Shown in pieces: positions 10,882 to 21,817 of a DNA stretch of 64,000 nt. The stretch lies in assembly GCA_947044365.1 (NCBI GenBank), contig OX345636.1, positions 23,407,466 through 23,471,465 on the forward strand, read 5' to 3'. The translations under genes and the position numbers were made by a program. Below the pieces are notes generated by a model. That model did not search any database. It was given only the letters and a program-made list of their open reading frames with translations, and was not told the origin of the DNA. How positions within the stretch are numbered: position 1 is the stretch's first letter; each line of letters opens with the position of its first letter. The stretch comes from Petrosia ficiformis (lineage: Eukaryota; Porifera; Demospongiae; Haplosclerida; Petrosiidae).

Positions 10882-11150
10882 CAATCCTTCGTGCTAGAAC
10901 TCTGTGATTTGATAATTCTTTTTTTTGCTATTTTATTCTTGTTAATCAAAATTGAGCTATCTAAAGGGCAATTCACACTGGCATTATTAACGCATCATAA
11001 CGCAACGCAATGGATTCACACTCATTATTAAGGTTCCGTAATTCCGTAAATTAACGTAACGTTATAATAGAACGTTTTTCTATTTCTTAACGAAACGGCA
11101 AACGTCTGACCAATCAAATTTCATAACGCATGTGTTACACAGATTAGAAA

Positions 11151-12312
11151 ATGGCAGAGTTTGATGAGCAACTAATCTGTGCAGTAAAGGAGTACCCTTG
11201 TCTTTATAACACTAAATTGACTGATTTCAAGGTGAATTGGAAAAAAGAAAACGCTTGGCGTGCAATTTCCAAGCAGTTGAATAGTAATGGTGAGAGAAAA
11301 TATATTAATTTTACTTTGAATTTCATTGATTAATGACTGTTCCTCATAGTTGATGTCACTTCTAAACGTTGGAAAGCTTTAAGAGAGCGATACACAAAAG
11401 AACACAAGAAAGCTAAAAAGCCTACAGGTACTGGTACTGATAAAGTATCAAAAGAGTGGGAGTTTTACCATTTAATGGACTTCTTGAAGGACTTTGTAAG
11501 ACATAGAAAGTAAGTATTTGAATTAGCTAGTGTATTTGATTTAATTGCAATAGCACGGTAGGTAACTTAAGAGATAGCACCAGTACTGAGACTAATACTG
11601 ATGATAGTGTGCACAAAACTAGTGATGATAGTGACACCCAGAGTGTTATGGGACCTGGACCACCACCACAAGAGAATCAGACAGAACTTGAGGAATCAGA
11701 TTCATGTGTTGAAGGTGAAAGAAGTTTGAACACAAGTGGAGAGAGGTTAGTAATCAATATATTGAATAATAATACTGAATTACTTACCTGTGATTTACAT
11801 TTACCCATAGGATCCCAAGTGGCAAGTCATCACCAAGGCCACACCCTATTGCACCATCTAGATCTAAAAAGAAGCGAAAAGTTGAACTAGACCCATTTGA
11901 AGTAGAAATACTACAGCAGCTGAAAGAAAGTAATAAAGCACCACCATCAGACAGCACTGCAACTGATGATGAAGACGTGTCATATGGCAGAATGATTGCA
12001 ATGAATTTGAAAAGGCTACAACCACAACAAAAAGCACAGGCGAAGATAAAGATACAACAGTTGTTGTATGACATGGAATTTATACAATTACCTCCTTTCA
12101 ATCATGCATTACTATCTTATCAAGGAGTACCACATCCTCGTATTTGTGATTCATCATATGGACCATACCATAGTTTTTATGAAAATGGTGGACATGATGG
12201 ACAAAATGAAAATGATAAAATAATGATGATAATTAATATGCATGTTGCATATATACATGTTATAAAAAAGATTCATTCATTCATTCAAGTAAATAATATT
12301 AAGTGGAACTAA
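11151..12312 (+). CDS. MADF/BESS-domain partner protein of the Harbinger element
   Basis: Four exons fit perfectly: 11151-11289, 11350-11509, 11554-11745 and 11811-12312, with introns of 60, 44 and 65 bp and an intact 330-aa product. The N-terminus (EQLICAVKEYPCLYNT through FYHLMDFLKDFV, residues about 5-100) is a MADF domain, a Myb-like DNA-binding fold. A strong nuclear signal (SRSKKKRKVE) starts the fourth exon. MIAMNLKRLQPQQKAQAKIK followed by IQQLLYDME is a BESS interaction motif. In known Harbinger elements a second, Myb-like protein brings the transposase into the nucleus and to the TIRs; that role is inferred here. The 3' end overlaps the transposase ORF by 14 bp, tail to tail. Confidence 0.9.
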
Positions 12313-13577
12313 CATGGTCTTGTTGCCAGGTTACAGCACCAGCAGTGGAATTAAAATACTTCATTAATGTTTCACGCAATTCTTTAGCTGAGTTTGAATA
12401 TCGATTACTGCTAACTTGATGAATAGAACTAAGTTGATTGTTATCTTCAGCTCTCCAATCACCTGGAATAAGATTGCCATGCCTGTCTTCTCGATCAACA
12501 TAGCCTGGTGGACAGTAATATCTAGCTGAAGGTGGGCAGTGTGCTTCTGATATTTTCAAGTAGTTGTGCAGGGCACATGCTGCCTGTGTTACTTTAGTAA
12601 CTTTATCAGGCTTTGCAATAATTGGCCTTCGAAAGACTCTAAACTTAGTGGCCAATATACCAAAGGCATTTTCAATCACTCTTCGTGCCCTAGAAAGACG
12701 ATAATTAAATATTCTTTGGTTTTCAGGTAAGTAATTGCCTGGGAATGGCCTTAGCAAATATGTTTTAAGTGGAAATGCCTGATCAGCAACAAAATAATAT
12801 GGAATTGGTGATCTCAGGCCATGTATAGTCTCAGCTGCAGGTAGCAACAATGAGCCATGTTTCATTGCTCTGCCAAAGATTGAGTTGCTAAACACACCTC
12901 CGTCACTCTGTCTCCCATAATCACCAATATCTAGTAGAGTAAAACAGTAATTGTAATCACACACAGCCATCAATACGATACTGTGAGTGCCTTTGTAATT
13001 GTAATACTGGGAGCCTGCATTTGCAGGTGCCTGCATTAGGATATGTTTTCCATCAATGGCCCCTACACAGTGTGGAAAATTCCATACACTCTCAAAACCA
13101 TCACTGATTCTCTTCCATTCTTCACTACTTTTAGGCACACACACAAACTCAGGGGAAAGTACTTCCCATAATGCATCACAAGTATTTTCAATAATATAGC
13201 TAACAGTGGAGTGGCCCAGACGAAAACTAAAAGAAATCGTTTGCATAGAGTCCCCAGTAACCAAAAAGCGCAAAGTAACAGCTAGTCTTTCACCAGGTGA
13301 TATAGGTTCCCTCATTCTTGTTACCCTTCTACTTATTACTGGCCCAACACGACTCAATAATTCATCAAACTTTGCTGGAGACATATGAAAATACTTGTAA
13401 AAGCTGGAGTGATCAAACAGTCTCATTTCCTGAATAAGAGCATGGTATTCCCCCATTGATTTCCTGGACTCAAATATCTTTCTCACCCAGTCTAAGCCGC
13501 TTTTGAGTGCGTTTCCTTCTCCTGTGTAGAAGTAATAACAGCAGTAACTGTCTTCTCCTTCTCATTTGATCCGCCAT
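12299..13577 (-). CDS. PIF/Harbinger transposase (HARBI1-type DDE nuclease)
   Basis: A long uninterrupted frame (13486-12299, 395 codons) carries the Harbinger nuclease. Numbered from its first codon, the catalytic acids are D145 in VGAIDGKH, D235 in FVADQAFPL and E272 in RRVIENAFG, with 36 residues between the second D and the E. MSPAKFDELLSRVGP and the helix-turn-helix-like ISFSFRLGHSTVSYIIE precede it. This frame begins with GTG at 13486, not ATG. The likely true start is the ATG at 13577 (MADQMRRRRQLLLLLL…), which runs in another frame and stops just after 13486. A one-base indel or an unseen small intron therefore separates the basic N-terminus from the body. Otherwise the gene is intact. 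Confidence 0.9.
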
Positions 13578-13754
13578 TTTCTCAATGCTACTTCCTGTGT
13601 CACGCCTACCCAACACATACCGGGCCGTACCAGGACTCGTGAAGACGTAAAATCACTCGTGATGTGTGAATACAAATACGTTAACTTACGACACCGTAAG
13701 GAATTACGGTGAACGTTACCTGGGTTGTGCAATGCTAGTGTGAATTGCCCTTAA

Positions 13755-14147
13755 GTGTTTGCATGCTCCAATGTGTTAAATAAACTGTTCACCAGCAGTG
13801 CTTATATCAAACATCAAAGTAATTTATATGCACTGCGTGCACTATATCATATTTATATCCCTGTCAGTTGCTTTGAAGTTTGGCTCCAACATGATATAAA
13901 TCCCGATACAATGAAACCACAGGTCTTATAAAGTACCCTGTGGTTAGATATAAAACCTGCCGTCGAAACAGACTACAAGACTACTTACCTTCTCCAAAGT
14001 GCCGACAGAAGGTAAGGAGAAGCATCAGACATCAACAAAAATTTTGTTTTTTGTGAAATATATTAATTATAATCACCTCGCCCTAGGGCCAAAGGCCCTT
14101 GTCCTTGGTGATTATAAATCTGATATAGCATTCAGAGGTGTTATAAC

Positions 14148-14192
<45 letters not shown>

Positions 14193-14557
14193 CTATATAA
14201 TACAGGATGAATAACTGAATAAAAAATTTATATCACACAAGTTTAATATGCACATGCGTGTTTATATAACACGCATTTGTAACTCCTGTCAAACACGTTT
14301 GCTAAAAATGCGTACGCATTCAACACGAATTTACTTCTTAAGTTGCATCTGATATGTACTGTATGATGCACGTGAGCAGATAGAATATGGAGAGAATGCA
14401 GATGGCTATTGGACAAATGCAGACATGCAGACATGCCAAGTCTCACGCATTGAGCGTGATCTGAAACTTGCAATAATCCTTTGGTCTCACACAAATTTCA
14501 AATTTGACTGGCCAGCCACACCTCTCGGAGGCTGTCTAATAATAAAATACTTATGGT
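13755..14557. other. non-coding stretch with palindrome and (TA)n
   Basis: No gene is supported. 14068-14116 is a hairpin (TATAATCACC… and …GGTGATTATA) and about 14143-14195 is a (TA)n microsatellite. Confidence 0.6.
14068..14116. repeat. small palindromic MITE-like hairpin
   Basis: The arms read TATAATCACC…CCCTAGGGCC and GGCCCTTG…GGTGATTATA around a 3-base loop. A diverged relative lies at 18253-18301, sharing the TATAATCA/TGATTATA ends and GGCC-rich centre. Confidence 0.7.
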
Positions 14558-15895
14558 ATGTGGAAGCCTAGTGTTACTATCTTGATGGCGAGTCAGTGTG
14601 ACTCAATCAGAATCTCAGACACTGACAGACAACTAACACCACCACCTCCTTCCAAAAAAACAAAGGTTGCTGCTGGAGCTGATCGTTATAGGACTAGAGT
14701 TAACGAAGACCTGCCAGTCTGCATTTCCATTGTTTCACACTCAAAAGACAGTTCATATAGTTTTTATTGTAATGTTTGTATGAATAGCGGGAGTAGCTGA
14801 TGTGAAAGTCGAAAGGACATATTAGTAATATGAAAGCCAGGGTAAAGTCAAATAGATTAGAACAAATGGGGTTTATTCCTACTAGAAGTGCAACAGATAT
14901 TCAAGCGAGTGATGACTGTCATATGAGCATTCATAATTATGGTACATATTTATATAGGTGAAAAGAGAAGAAGTTAAAATGGCTGTACTTCTTGCTCACC
15001 ATAACATCCCCATTGCTGTAATGGACCATCTTTCACCTTTGATTCGAGATGCTCATTAGCTCGAACTAAGACATCATGGCTCTTCAACCCCACTTTGAGA
15101 GTGCTTTGGTATCTCACATGAAGAAAGAGCCTTTCACCTTACCCATAGATGGTTCTAATGATAATGATACCAAGGATTTTAAATCGCCATGTGTGTACAC
15201 GATTCTTAGACATATGTGCAACATCTGGACCAGCTGCTGGAACAGCCAAGACTACATTTGAGGCAATAGATTCAGCTCTTGCAAGCCGTGAAATACCTTG
15301 AACTAACTGTGTTGGGATATCAGTTGACAACGCCTCTGTAAATATAGGGAAACTTAAATCAAGTCATCTACATCAAACTAAAAAAATTGTAAAGGCTATA
15401 CATATAATAGTTAATGACAATCAAAAACCATACTTTTGAGAATACAGCACGCTTCCTTACGGCTCTTTTCTTATCTTTAGACAAACTAGGAGGATAAGTC
15501 CCATTCTGTACGTACTGAATTGCGGGTTCTAGTATTAGATCACCTTCTTTTCTCTCTTCAGCCTTATGTGCTCCGTCCAGTCCATTGTAACAGAATGGCC
15601 AAGTAATTATACTGATTATGTTTTATAGCATTTCTAACAATGTGCTCAAAAATTTAGTATCGAACAGCTGTTGATCGGGCACTTAAGCAATACCCAGCTT
15701 TACGTAGCTATTTTCTTTCTAAAAGTGAGTCCGCATTTATATTTTGATTGTGATGTGACTACTAAAAAAAATGTAGATGAGGATTCAGCAAGATTTACAA
15801 GACTACAATCAGCATTTGATGACAAGATGAATGAAGTCTACCTTCTACTCTACTCTGTTGTTATTTACATGACTAAACTGTTTTCTTCAAAGTGA
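14558..15895 (+). pseudogene. hAT transposase remnant (degenerate)
   Basis: Collinear fragments in different frames: a finger-like N-terminus (LPVCISIVSHSKDSSYSFYC, then SNRLEQMGFIPTRSATDIQA at about 14850-14915); HFESALVSHMKKEPFTLPID then GSNDND (15090-15170), typical of a hAT subfamily; CVGISVDNASVNIGK (15310-15350); and, after an insertion, VDRALKQYPALRSYFLSKSE and ARFTRLQSAFDDKMNEVYLL (15665-15850). Stops and frameshifts are frequent. The insertion at about 15430-15600 holds unrelated minus-strand sequence. Confidence 0.65.
15440..15602 (-). pseudogene. minus-strand coding fragment inserted in the hAT remnant
   Basis: The minus strand is open and reads GDLILEPAIQYVQNGTYPPS then LSKDKKRAVRKRAVFSK. 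This resembles the N-terminal part of KRBA2/integrase-type transposon proteins, which have a YP…K…KR…RKRA pattern. It is too short to assign firmly. Confidence 0.35.
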
Positions 15896-15932
15896 ACAAC
15901 CAATAATTGGAGTTTTGTATACAAGTATTAGC

Positions 15933-16524
15933 CTTTCATCTTAATTAAAATTATGCAGTTCAAAAGTTTCTTTTGATGTTAATGTAAAAGTTCATTTGTA
16001 TGAGTGCTTTGAAAGATATCAAGTACAAGGTAGTATATACTATATAGTTTGTATAGTTACATGATTATGTACGTTCGGATTCTTTCATGTTAATTAAAAT
16101 TATGCAGCTTCAAAAGTTTCTTTTGATGTTAATGTCAAAGTTCATTTGTGTGAGTGCTTTGAAAGATATCAAGTACAAGGTAGTATATACTATATAGCTT
16201 GTATAGTTACATGATTATGTACGTTCGGATTTTTTCATGTTAATTAAAATTATGCAGCTTCAAAAGTTTCTTTTGATGTTAATGTCAAAGTTCATTTGTG
16301 TGAGTGCTTTGAAAGATATCAAGTACAAGGTTGTATATACTATATAGCTTGTATAGTTACATGATTATGTACGTTCGGATTCTTTCATGTTAATTAAAAT
16401 TATGCAGCTTCAAAAGTTTCTTTTGATGTTAATGTCAAAGTTCATTTGTGTGAGTGCTTTGAAAGATATCAAGTACAAGGTTGTATATACTATATAGCTT
16501 GTATAGTTACATGATTATGTACAT
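15933..16524. repeat. tandem repeat, about 4 copies of a 150-bp unit
   Basis: The anchor TTAATTAAAATTATGCAG recurs at 15941, 16090, 16240 and 16390, giving periods of 149-150 bp. The units are nearly identical; copy 1 is the most diverged. No open frame persists and no spacers are present. Confidence 0.95.
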
Positions 16525-16759
16525 ACCTTCATCAGATTCAAAATTACAAATTGGGATAATCACACATCAAACAATTAAATCTCTTCTCTATTGGAGGAAG
16601 GTGATATTAAGGTAGGAAGGGAGAATAAAACGTCACTATCTGAACCTAAAAAATACATCTTCCTAAGTGAATATATGAATGTAAAAAACCTTCTTTTACT
16701 GGAATCGCATCAAAAATACACCACTTCAGTTTAAGCGCTGTGTAAATACTTCCTTCTCT

Positions 16760-18150
16760 TCGAGTGAATAAACTTTCGTAATTTTATATTCACGCATGCG
16801 CAGTCATTCACTAAATTGTCCATAGTGACTAGTCCTCACCGCAATTGCACGTGTTGTCATTAATTAGTTGGAGATCGAGAACAAGTTGAAGTTGAAGTTG
16901 AAGTTGAAGTTGAACATACTTTATACAGCTGAAAATTTAGACTGACTATTGGTGTAAATTAGCTAAGTACATAGTATAATTATATGTTTACGTTTTTAGG
17001 GTCGAGTTCTTAAAAACATTTACTGTTGGATTGTGATTAGAAGTAAGTGATAATTGGTGTAAATTGGCTAGGTAACAGTATAATGTTATATTATATATAT
17101 ATATATATATAGAGCTAAGCAATAAAAGTTAAAAGTTAAAAGTTATTGGTGTAAATTTGCTAAGTAATTGTTTGATGTATATATCCTGCATGAATTTGCT
17201 TAAAAACTATAATACATAATATAGAGTATGATACCATGGTCACCAGTTTCTATCATCAAAGAATATGCTCTATGTTGTAGGAGTACAGCCAACTTTGTAC
17301 TCTAGCTGCCTTAGGTTTATATTTATATTAGTGATGCACCAATAATCAAATTGGTATCGGCCATTATTTTTAGTATCAGTATCGGTTATTTCTGAAAGAT
17401 GTACCAATAATGTCATATCTTGTGATTATAGCATCATTAATTGCCTTTATGATAATCATAATTATTAAGAAAATGCTCATTTTCATTGAAATAATCAGAA
17501 ACCAGAAGGTAAATATAATAACAAATCTCTATCGGTTGTCGGTACATATAAGTATTATCGGTTTATTGGCAATTTCGAATATCAGTGAAATATAGGTCAT
17601 ATCAGTGCATCACTAATTTATATAATATATTTATATTTGTCACTATGTATAATTATATGGTCATGTAATCAAGGGAGGTACATTCACGCATGCACAGCTG
17701 TTCACTACATTGTCCATTATGACAGGTCCCTACCGCAATTGCACGTGTTAATTGAAACGGAGATAAAGAGAATTGAAGTAGGCTACAATTGGTGTAAATT
17801 AGCTAGTACATACTATATTTATGTTTATGTTTTCACAGTTGAGTTGTTGTCAAGACAGGTGATCTGTGATTTTAAGTAAGTCATAATTGGTGTAAATTGG
17901 CTAAGTACTATACTAGAATAATTTATATTACATGTATGTTTAAATATAGCTGACATCAATAATTATTAAAAATGATTGATGTGTGTAAATTAGCTAGTAC
18001 ATACTATATGTTTATGTTTTCACAGTCGAATTGTTTTCAAGACAGTTGTACTGTGATTTTGAAGCAAGTACCATACTGCAATATTATTATCTTTTGTAGC
18101 TAATAAAAACGTTTATCAAAGGTGATTGATAATTGATGTAAATTTGCTAA
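16760..18150. repeat. diverged duplicated block with recurring GGTGTAAATTAGCTA motif
   Basis: The segment around 16785-17170 (CACGCATGCGCAG… CCGCAATTGCACGTGT …) is repeated at about 17680-18150. Within both, the motif TTGGTGTAAATT(A/G/T)GCTA recurs, seven times in all (near 16950, 17054, 17144, 17788, 17886, 17973 and 18130). A (GTTGAA)n run lies at 16882-16914. No gene is seen. Confidence 0.7.
17329..17615. mobile_element. non-autonomous hAT element (MITE), 287 bp
   Basis: The termini are TAGTGATGCACC and its inverse (GTGCATCACTA), with a perfect 8-bp direct duplication ATTTATAT at 17321-17328 and 17616-17623. An 8-bp target duplication is diagnostic of hAT elements. The interior holds repeated GGTATCGG/CGGTT motifs and no transposase. 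Confidence 0.9.
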
Positions 18151-18252
18151 ATATAATTTATTTAACAATATATAATTATAGTTGTACTTTAACCTCAACT
18201 TGATTGGCTGACTAAATGAAACTCTATCTTTCTCTCTTTCTATGTATCAGTT

Positions 18253-18301
18253 TATAATCAATAGGCCTGAGGGCCATAAGACTCTAGGCAAGGTGATTAT
18301 A
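18253..18301. repeat. palindromic hairpin related to 14068-14116
   Basis: TATAATCA…GGCCTGAGGGCC…TGATTATA, imperfectly self-complementary. Confidence 0.55.
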
Positions 18302-18309
18302 GGCCTTGT

Positions 18310-19020
18310 ATTGCAAATGGACATGACAACTAATCTATTTCCTGCACTTTAAAGCTTTTTGGGCACACTATAAATATTGTTTAACCACAGGACATGTATC
18401 ACAACCCATAGGTAAAATTTCACGTGGTCAAAAGCTTTAAAGTTATGTTGTTATGACAAATTTAAGACTGCCCAGATGGCTTTTAAAATTCTTAGTAAAT
18501 CAAGAGTCATTTGCACCTTCACCCAGAAGAGAGGGTGATTTTGAAACTTAATTAAGTTTACATATAACCTGACCATGAATGAGTTTTAACACTCATTTCC
18601 TACAAATTAATTTCCAAAAAAGGCTTACAAATCTTTAAGTGCTTCTGAAAAGATTTACAGGTATATGTAATTAAAATTTGCTATTTAAGCATGATTATAA
18701 TACATGAAACTCTGCCCGCATTTGAATTGTTTTACATCAAGATAGTACAAGCAAGCAAGTGTTACTCTGCTCAGATGAGTGACTAACTATTTGTTCATGT
18801 AAATGTGTCCATTTGGTCCTTTTGTATTATTAACATAACAAAAAAATGAGCAATTGTTACTCTTCCTGGATACCAAATTTATTTGGTTTCCATTATGAAA
18901 TCCCAAATCATTTAAATTACTACTTTCCTTAATCACTCGTTTTCACATGCATTGTCATATATCTTATACATGTGAACAAATATAGGTGAACACAACTTAC
19001 TGATCATAACATTTCAATAA
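18310..19020. other. no recognisable feature
   Basis: AT-rich sequence upstream of the following gene. It may contain its promoter, but no motif is convincing. Confidence 0.5.
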
Positions 19021-19023
19021 GTA

Positions 19024-20844
19024 TGAGTCAGTTGTCATCAACATCATCATCATCATCTGAATCAAAGTAAGTTGTATTCCTGTAGATCTTGGAATTTAAT
19101 TATACCTCCATTATTTGTAGATTGAAACATGTGGGAAAAACATGGAAAGAAAGAATATCCAAAACAGATAGTGTGAGTTCAGCTTCTTCAAGTCCTAAAG
19201 ATAGTCCTCCATTAAAATGAAAAAAATGTAAGATTTGGTGTTTTGATCAAGTATTTGACTGTATCTCTACAAAATATGATTGGTTTATTATAGCATTTAC
19301 AATTAAATTTTTTACCCTGCTCAGACCTCTATTTTAACTTTTTATAAAAATGTTTTCCTCATCTAGATGATCAATTGCGTTGTGGTATAGCAATACGAGG
19401 TAAATTATGCATCAAACATTTCATGCAACATGTATATGCACTCTTTGTAGATTACATTGTTCAGGACGGTTCAAACATGGCAACCTTCAGCCATTTTAAA
19501 GACTGGATTGATGACACGGTATGTGTTTAGGGATGAAGATGAAGATATCATTTCAGAAGTAAAAGTAAAAATATTTTTTGAGAACAGTGATCCAACGAAA
19601 CTTGAATGGCCTGGAAGTACCCAAAAATGTCCTGATTGCCACCAATTATATACCAATTCAACTTTTAAAAACAACCTTTTCCAGGTTCAGTGGTCACAAC
19701 TGGCACACAACCCTGTACCACCTGGATTGGTAAATTTTTATTGTCTTGTACATGTGTAATGTGTGTGATGGTATTTATTTTTTTCTGTAGCCTGATAATG
19801 TGTATGACCTTGCAGTTTGTGCTAGAAAAGCCGCCATAGTTCGCTTTGGCAATGATAAAATTAAAGAATATATTCATTCCATTCTCCAAAGTGTTCGTCA
19901 CCACTATGTATGTCGAAAACATTCTGAATATTTCAACATGTAAGTCTAGTTTTAACTATCAGTGGGTGATGCTACAACCTTAACTTTGTTCAAATTTCAT
20001 TACTTTTTGCATCATTATTTATCTAGTACTCATCCTGCTAGAGCAGATCACGATGGTGGGACATACCTTGAAGTTGAGGCTAAAACCATGAATACTGATG
20101 AACCAGATTCACAAGGAGGTGGTACATATTGGACCCACAATTTTTATCTTCTTAAAGTAAATTTGTTGAGAATGGTCATATGCAATTTAATTACGCTTTT
20201 CTTAACCAGGGAAAGCCAGATGTCTGCTGTCTTATCGACAGTGAATCAAAAGCAGTAGTCTTTTGTGCTGAGGTAAACTATTTGAAATTGTAGCTACATC
20301 TTGCATGGGGTTTTGTACAGACCCTCCACTTGATAATATAGCAATTTACAAAGAATGCTAATAAAATAGGCATCTCTTTAATTAAGTTGCAAGGACAGCC
20401 TTCAATGAACATTTGTTTTCCTATAAATTCCACAAATTTTGCATAGCAAGTGTGGTTAATCGAAATTCTAACTAATAGTCAGTAACCAATGTCCAAAATT
20501 GTACCTTTGGTTTTCCCTATGCCTTGGTGCTAACTATATTAAGGTTATTACTACTGTTCACAGGGTAAGAAACTACCTATCTCAGGTGTTTTTAATCACA
20601 TTGTGAATTTGGACTCGTCCCAATTGGGTCAACTTCTTTTTTACATAGCATCCCACTGTTTGAAAGAGGTGTCAATGGGTACTGTAACTGAGACTGGTCA
20701 CCTAGGTTTATACTTGGAAGGACAGAAGGTAGTTAATCAATTCATTAGATTCCTTTAGCTACATTGTTCTTTCAGGGAATGCTTTGTTGGAGCAAGGTGG
20801 TGTCCAACTCTGAAATCAAATTGCAAGTGGCAGTTAAGATATAG
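19024..20844 (+). CDS. multi-exon gene, candidate PD-(D/E)XK nuclease
   Basis: I do not recognise the family. The 3' part is a clean chain of GT-AG exons: up to 19729, then 19791-19939, 20027-20156, 20210-20272, 20564-20728 and 20776-20844, with consistent phases and a TAG stop. Its product includes CPDCHQLYTNSTF, NVYDLAVCARKAAIVRFGND, ARADHDGGTYLEVEAKT, GKPDVCCLID, then AVVFCAEGKKLPISG. The PD followed 17 residues later by E-G-K fits the PD-(D/E)XK nuclease signature, with the E and the GK split by an intron. CxxC suggests a zinc site. The 5' end is less clear: a serine-rich start at 19024 (MSQLSSTSSSSSES) splices to an exon that meets an in-frame TGA near 19220, and the frame around 19520 needs an indel or another splice. 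It could be a host gene or a decayed selfish gene. Confidence 0.6.
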
Positions 20845-20858
20845 ATTTAGGTATATTT

Positions 20859-21360
20859 ACCAGTTTGTGCAGAAGGCACTTCATGAATGACTGGTTCGAT
20901 TTAAATTCATGATAAATTAATCATTTTCGATTCAACACCAGTTTGTGCAGAAGGCACTTCATGAATGACTGGTTCATCTTATAAATTTAAATTCATGATA
21001 AATTAATCATTTTCGATTCAACACCAGTTTGTGCAGAAGGCACTTCATGAATGACTGGTTCAATTTTTTCAATTAAATCATCATCTCATAAATTTAAATT
21101 CATGATAAATTAATCATTTTCGATTCAACACCAGTTTGTGCAGAAGGCACTTCATGAATGACTGGTTCAATTTTTTCAATTAATTTTTTCTCATCATCTC
21201 ATAAATTTAAATTCATAATAAATTAATCATTTTCGATTCAACACCAGTTTGTGCTTCTAGAAGGCACTTCATGAATGACTGGTTCGATTTTTTTCAATTA
21301 ATTTTTTCTCATCATCTCATAAATTTAAATTCAATGATAAATTAATCATTTTCGATTAAC
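20859..21360. repeat. tandem repeat, five units of increasing length
   Basis: The core CAGTTTGTGCAGAAGGCACT (with one 5-base insertion in the last copy) begins near 20861, 20939, 21026, 21133 and 21245. Spacing grows from about 78 to 112 bp because a TTTTTTCAATTAA / CATCATCTCATAAATTT segment is added stepwise. It lies directly after the stop codon of the preceding gene. Confidence 0.9.
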
Positions 21361-21364
21361 TATA

Positions 21365-21815
21365 ATAATCATGTTTGATTCAACTATAATAATTAATAAT
21401 AATAATTAATCATTTTTGATTCAACTATGATAGAGATTAAATAAAAGCTGAAGTACAAATGTCCAATTTCTGTATACATGTGTTCTGGTGAACAAGAAAG
21501 TGTTGCTTCAGTATTATCAAAACTGGTTGCCATTTTGTAGAAGAATACAACTAAAATACCTGATAGTGATATTAAAAAAAGCACACAAATAGTAGCACTC
21601 TTGTTAGTATAAATCCAGACTACACCACATGGAGGTCAGAGTGTATAGTAGTCCATATGTTGGTCCAGAAGCTAAAAACACACGAAGTATATGAGTGAGT
21701 TCTGTGGCTTCACAAGACCTTTGATGTATACATACACATTTGCCAGACAAGTATTAAAAAAAGTTGCAAAAAATGCTCTGTAAAGAAACAACAATATCAA
21801 ATGAACTATTATAGA
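21365..21815. other. non-coding stretch
   Basis: Short AATAAT repeats near 21380-21412. Otherwise nothing is recognised. Confidence 0.5.
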
Positions 21816-21817
21816 TT

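Larger units (their letters stand above)
10965..13751. mobile_element. PIF/Harbinger transposon, nearly intact, autonomous layout
   Basis: The element is 2787 bp, flanked by a TAA target duplication (10962-10964 and 13752-13754), the usual Harbinger trinucleotide. Terminal inverted repeats start AGGGCAATTCACACT at both ends and extend to 21 bp with one mismatch. Inside are the two genes expected of the superfamily, a DNA-binding partner (MADF/BESS) and a DDE transposase, arranged tail to tail. Confidence 0.93.

Noticed and set aside
15933..16524. CRISPR-like regular repeats
   Set aside because: The 150-bp units are contiguous with no unique spacers, and the window is eukaryotic.
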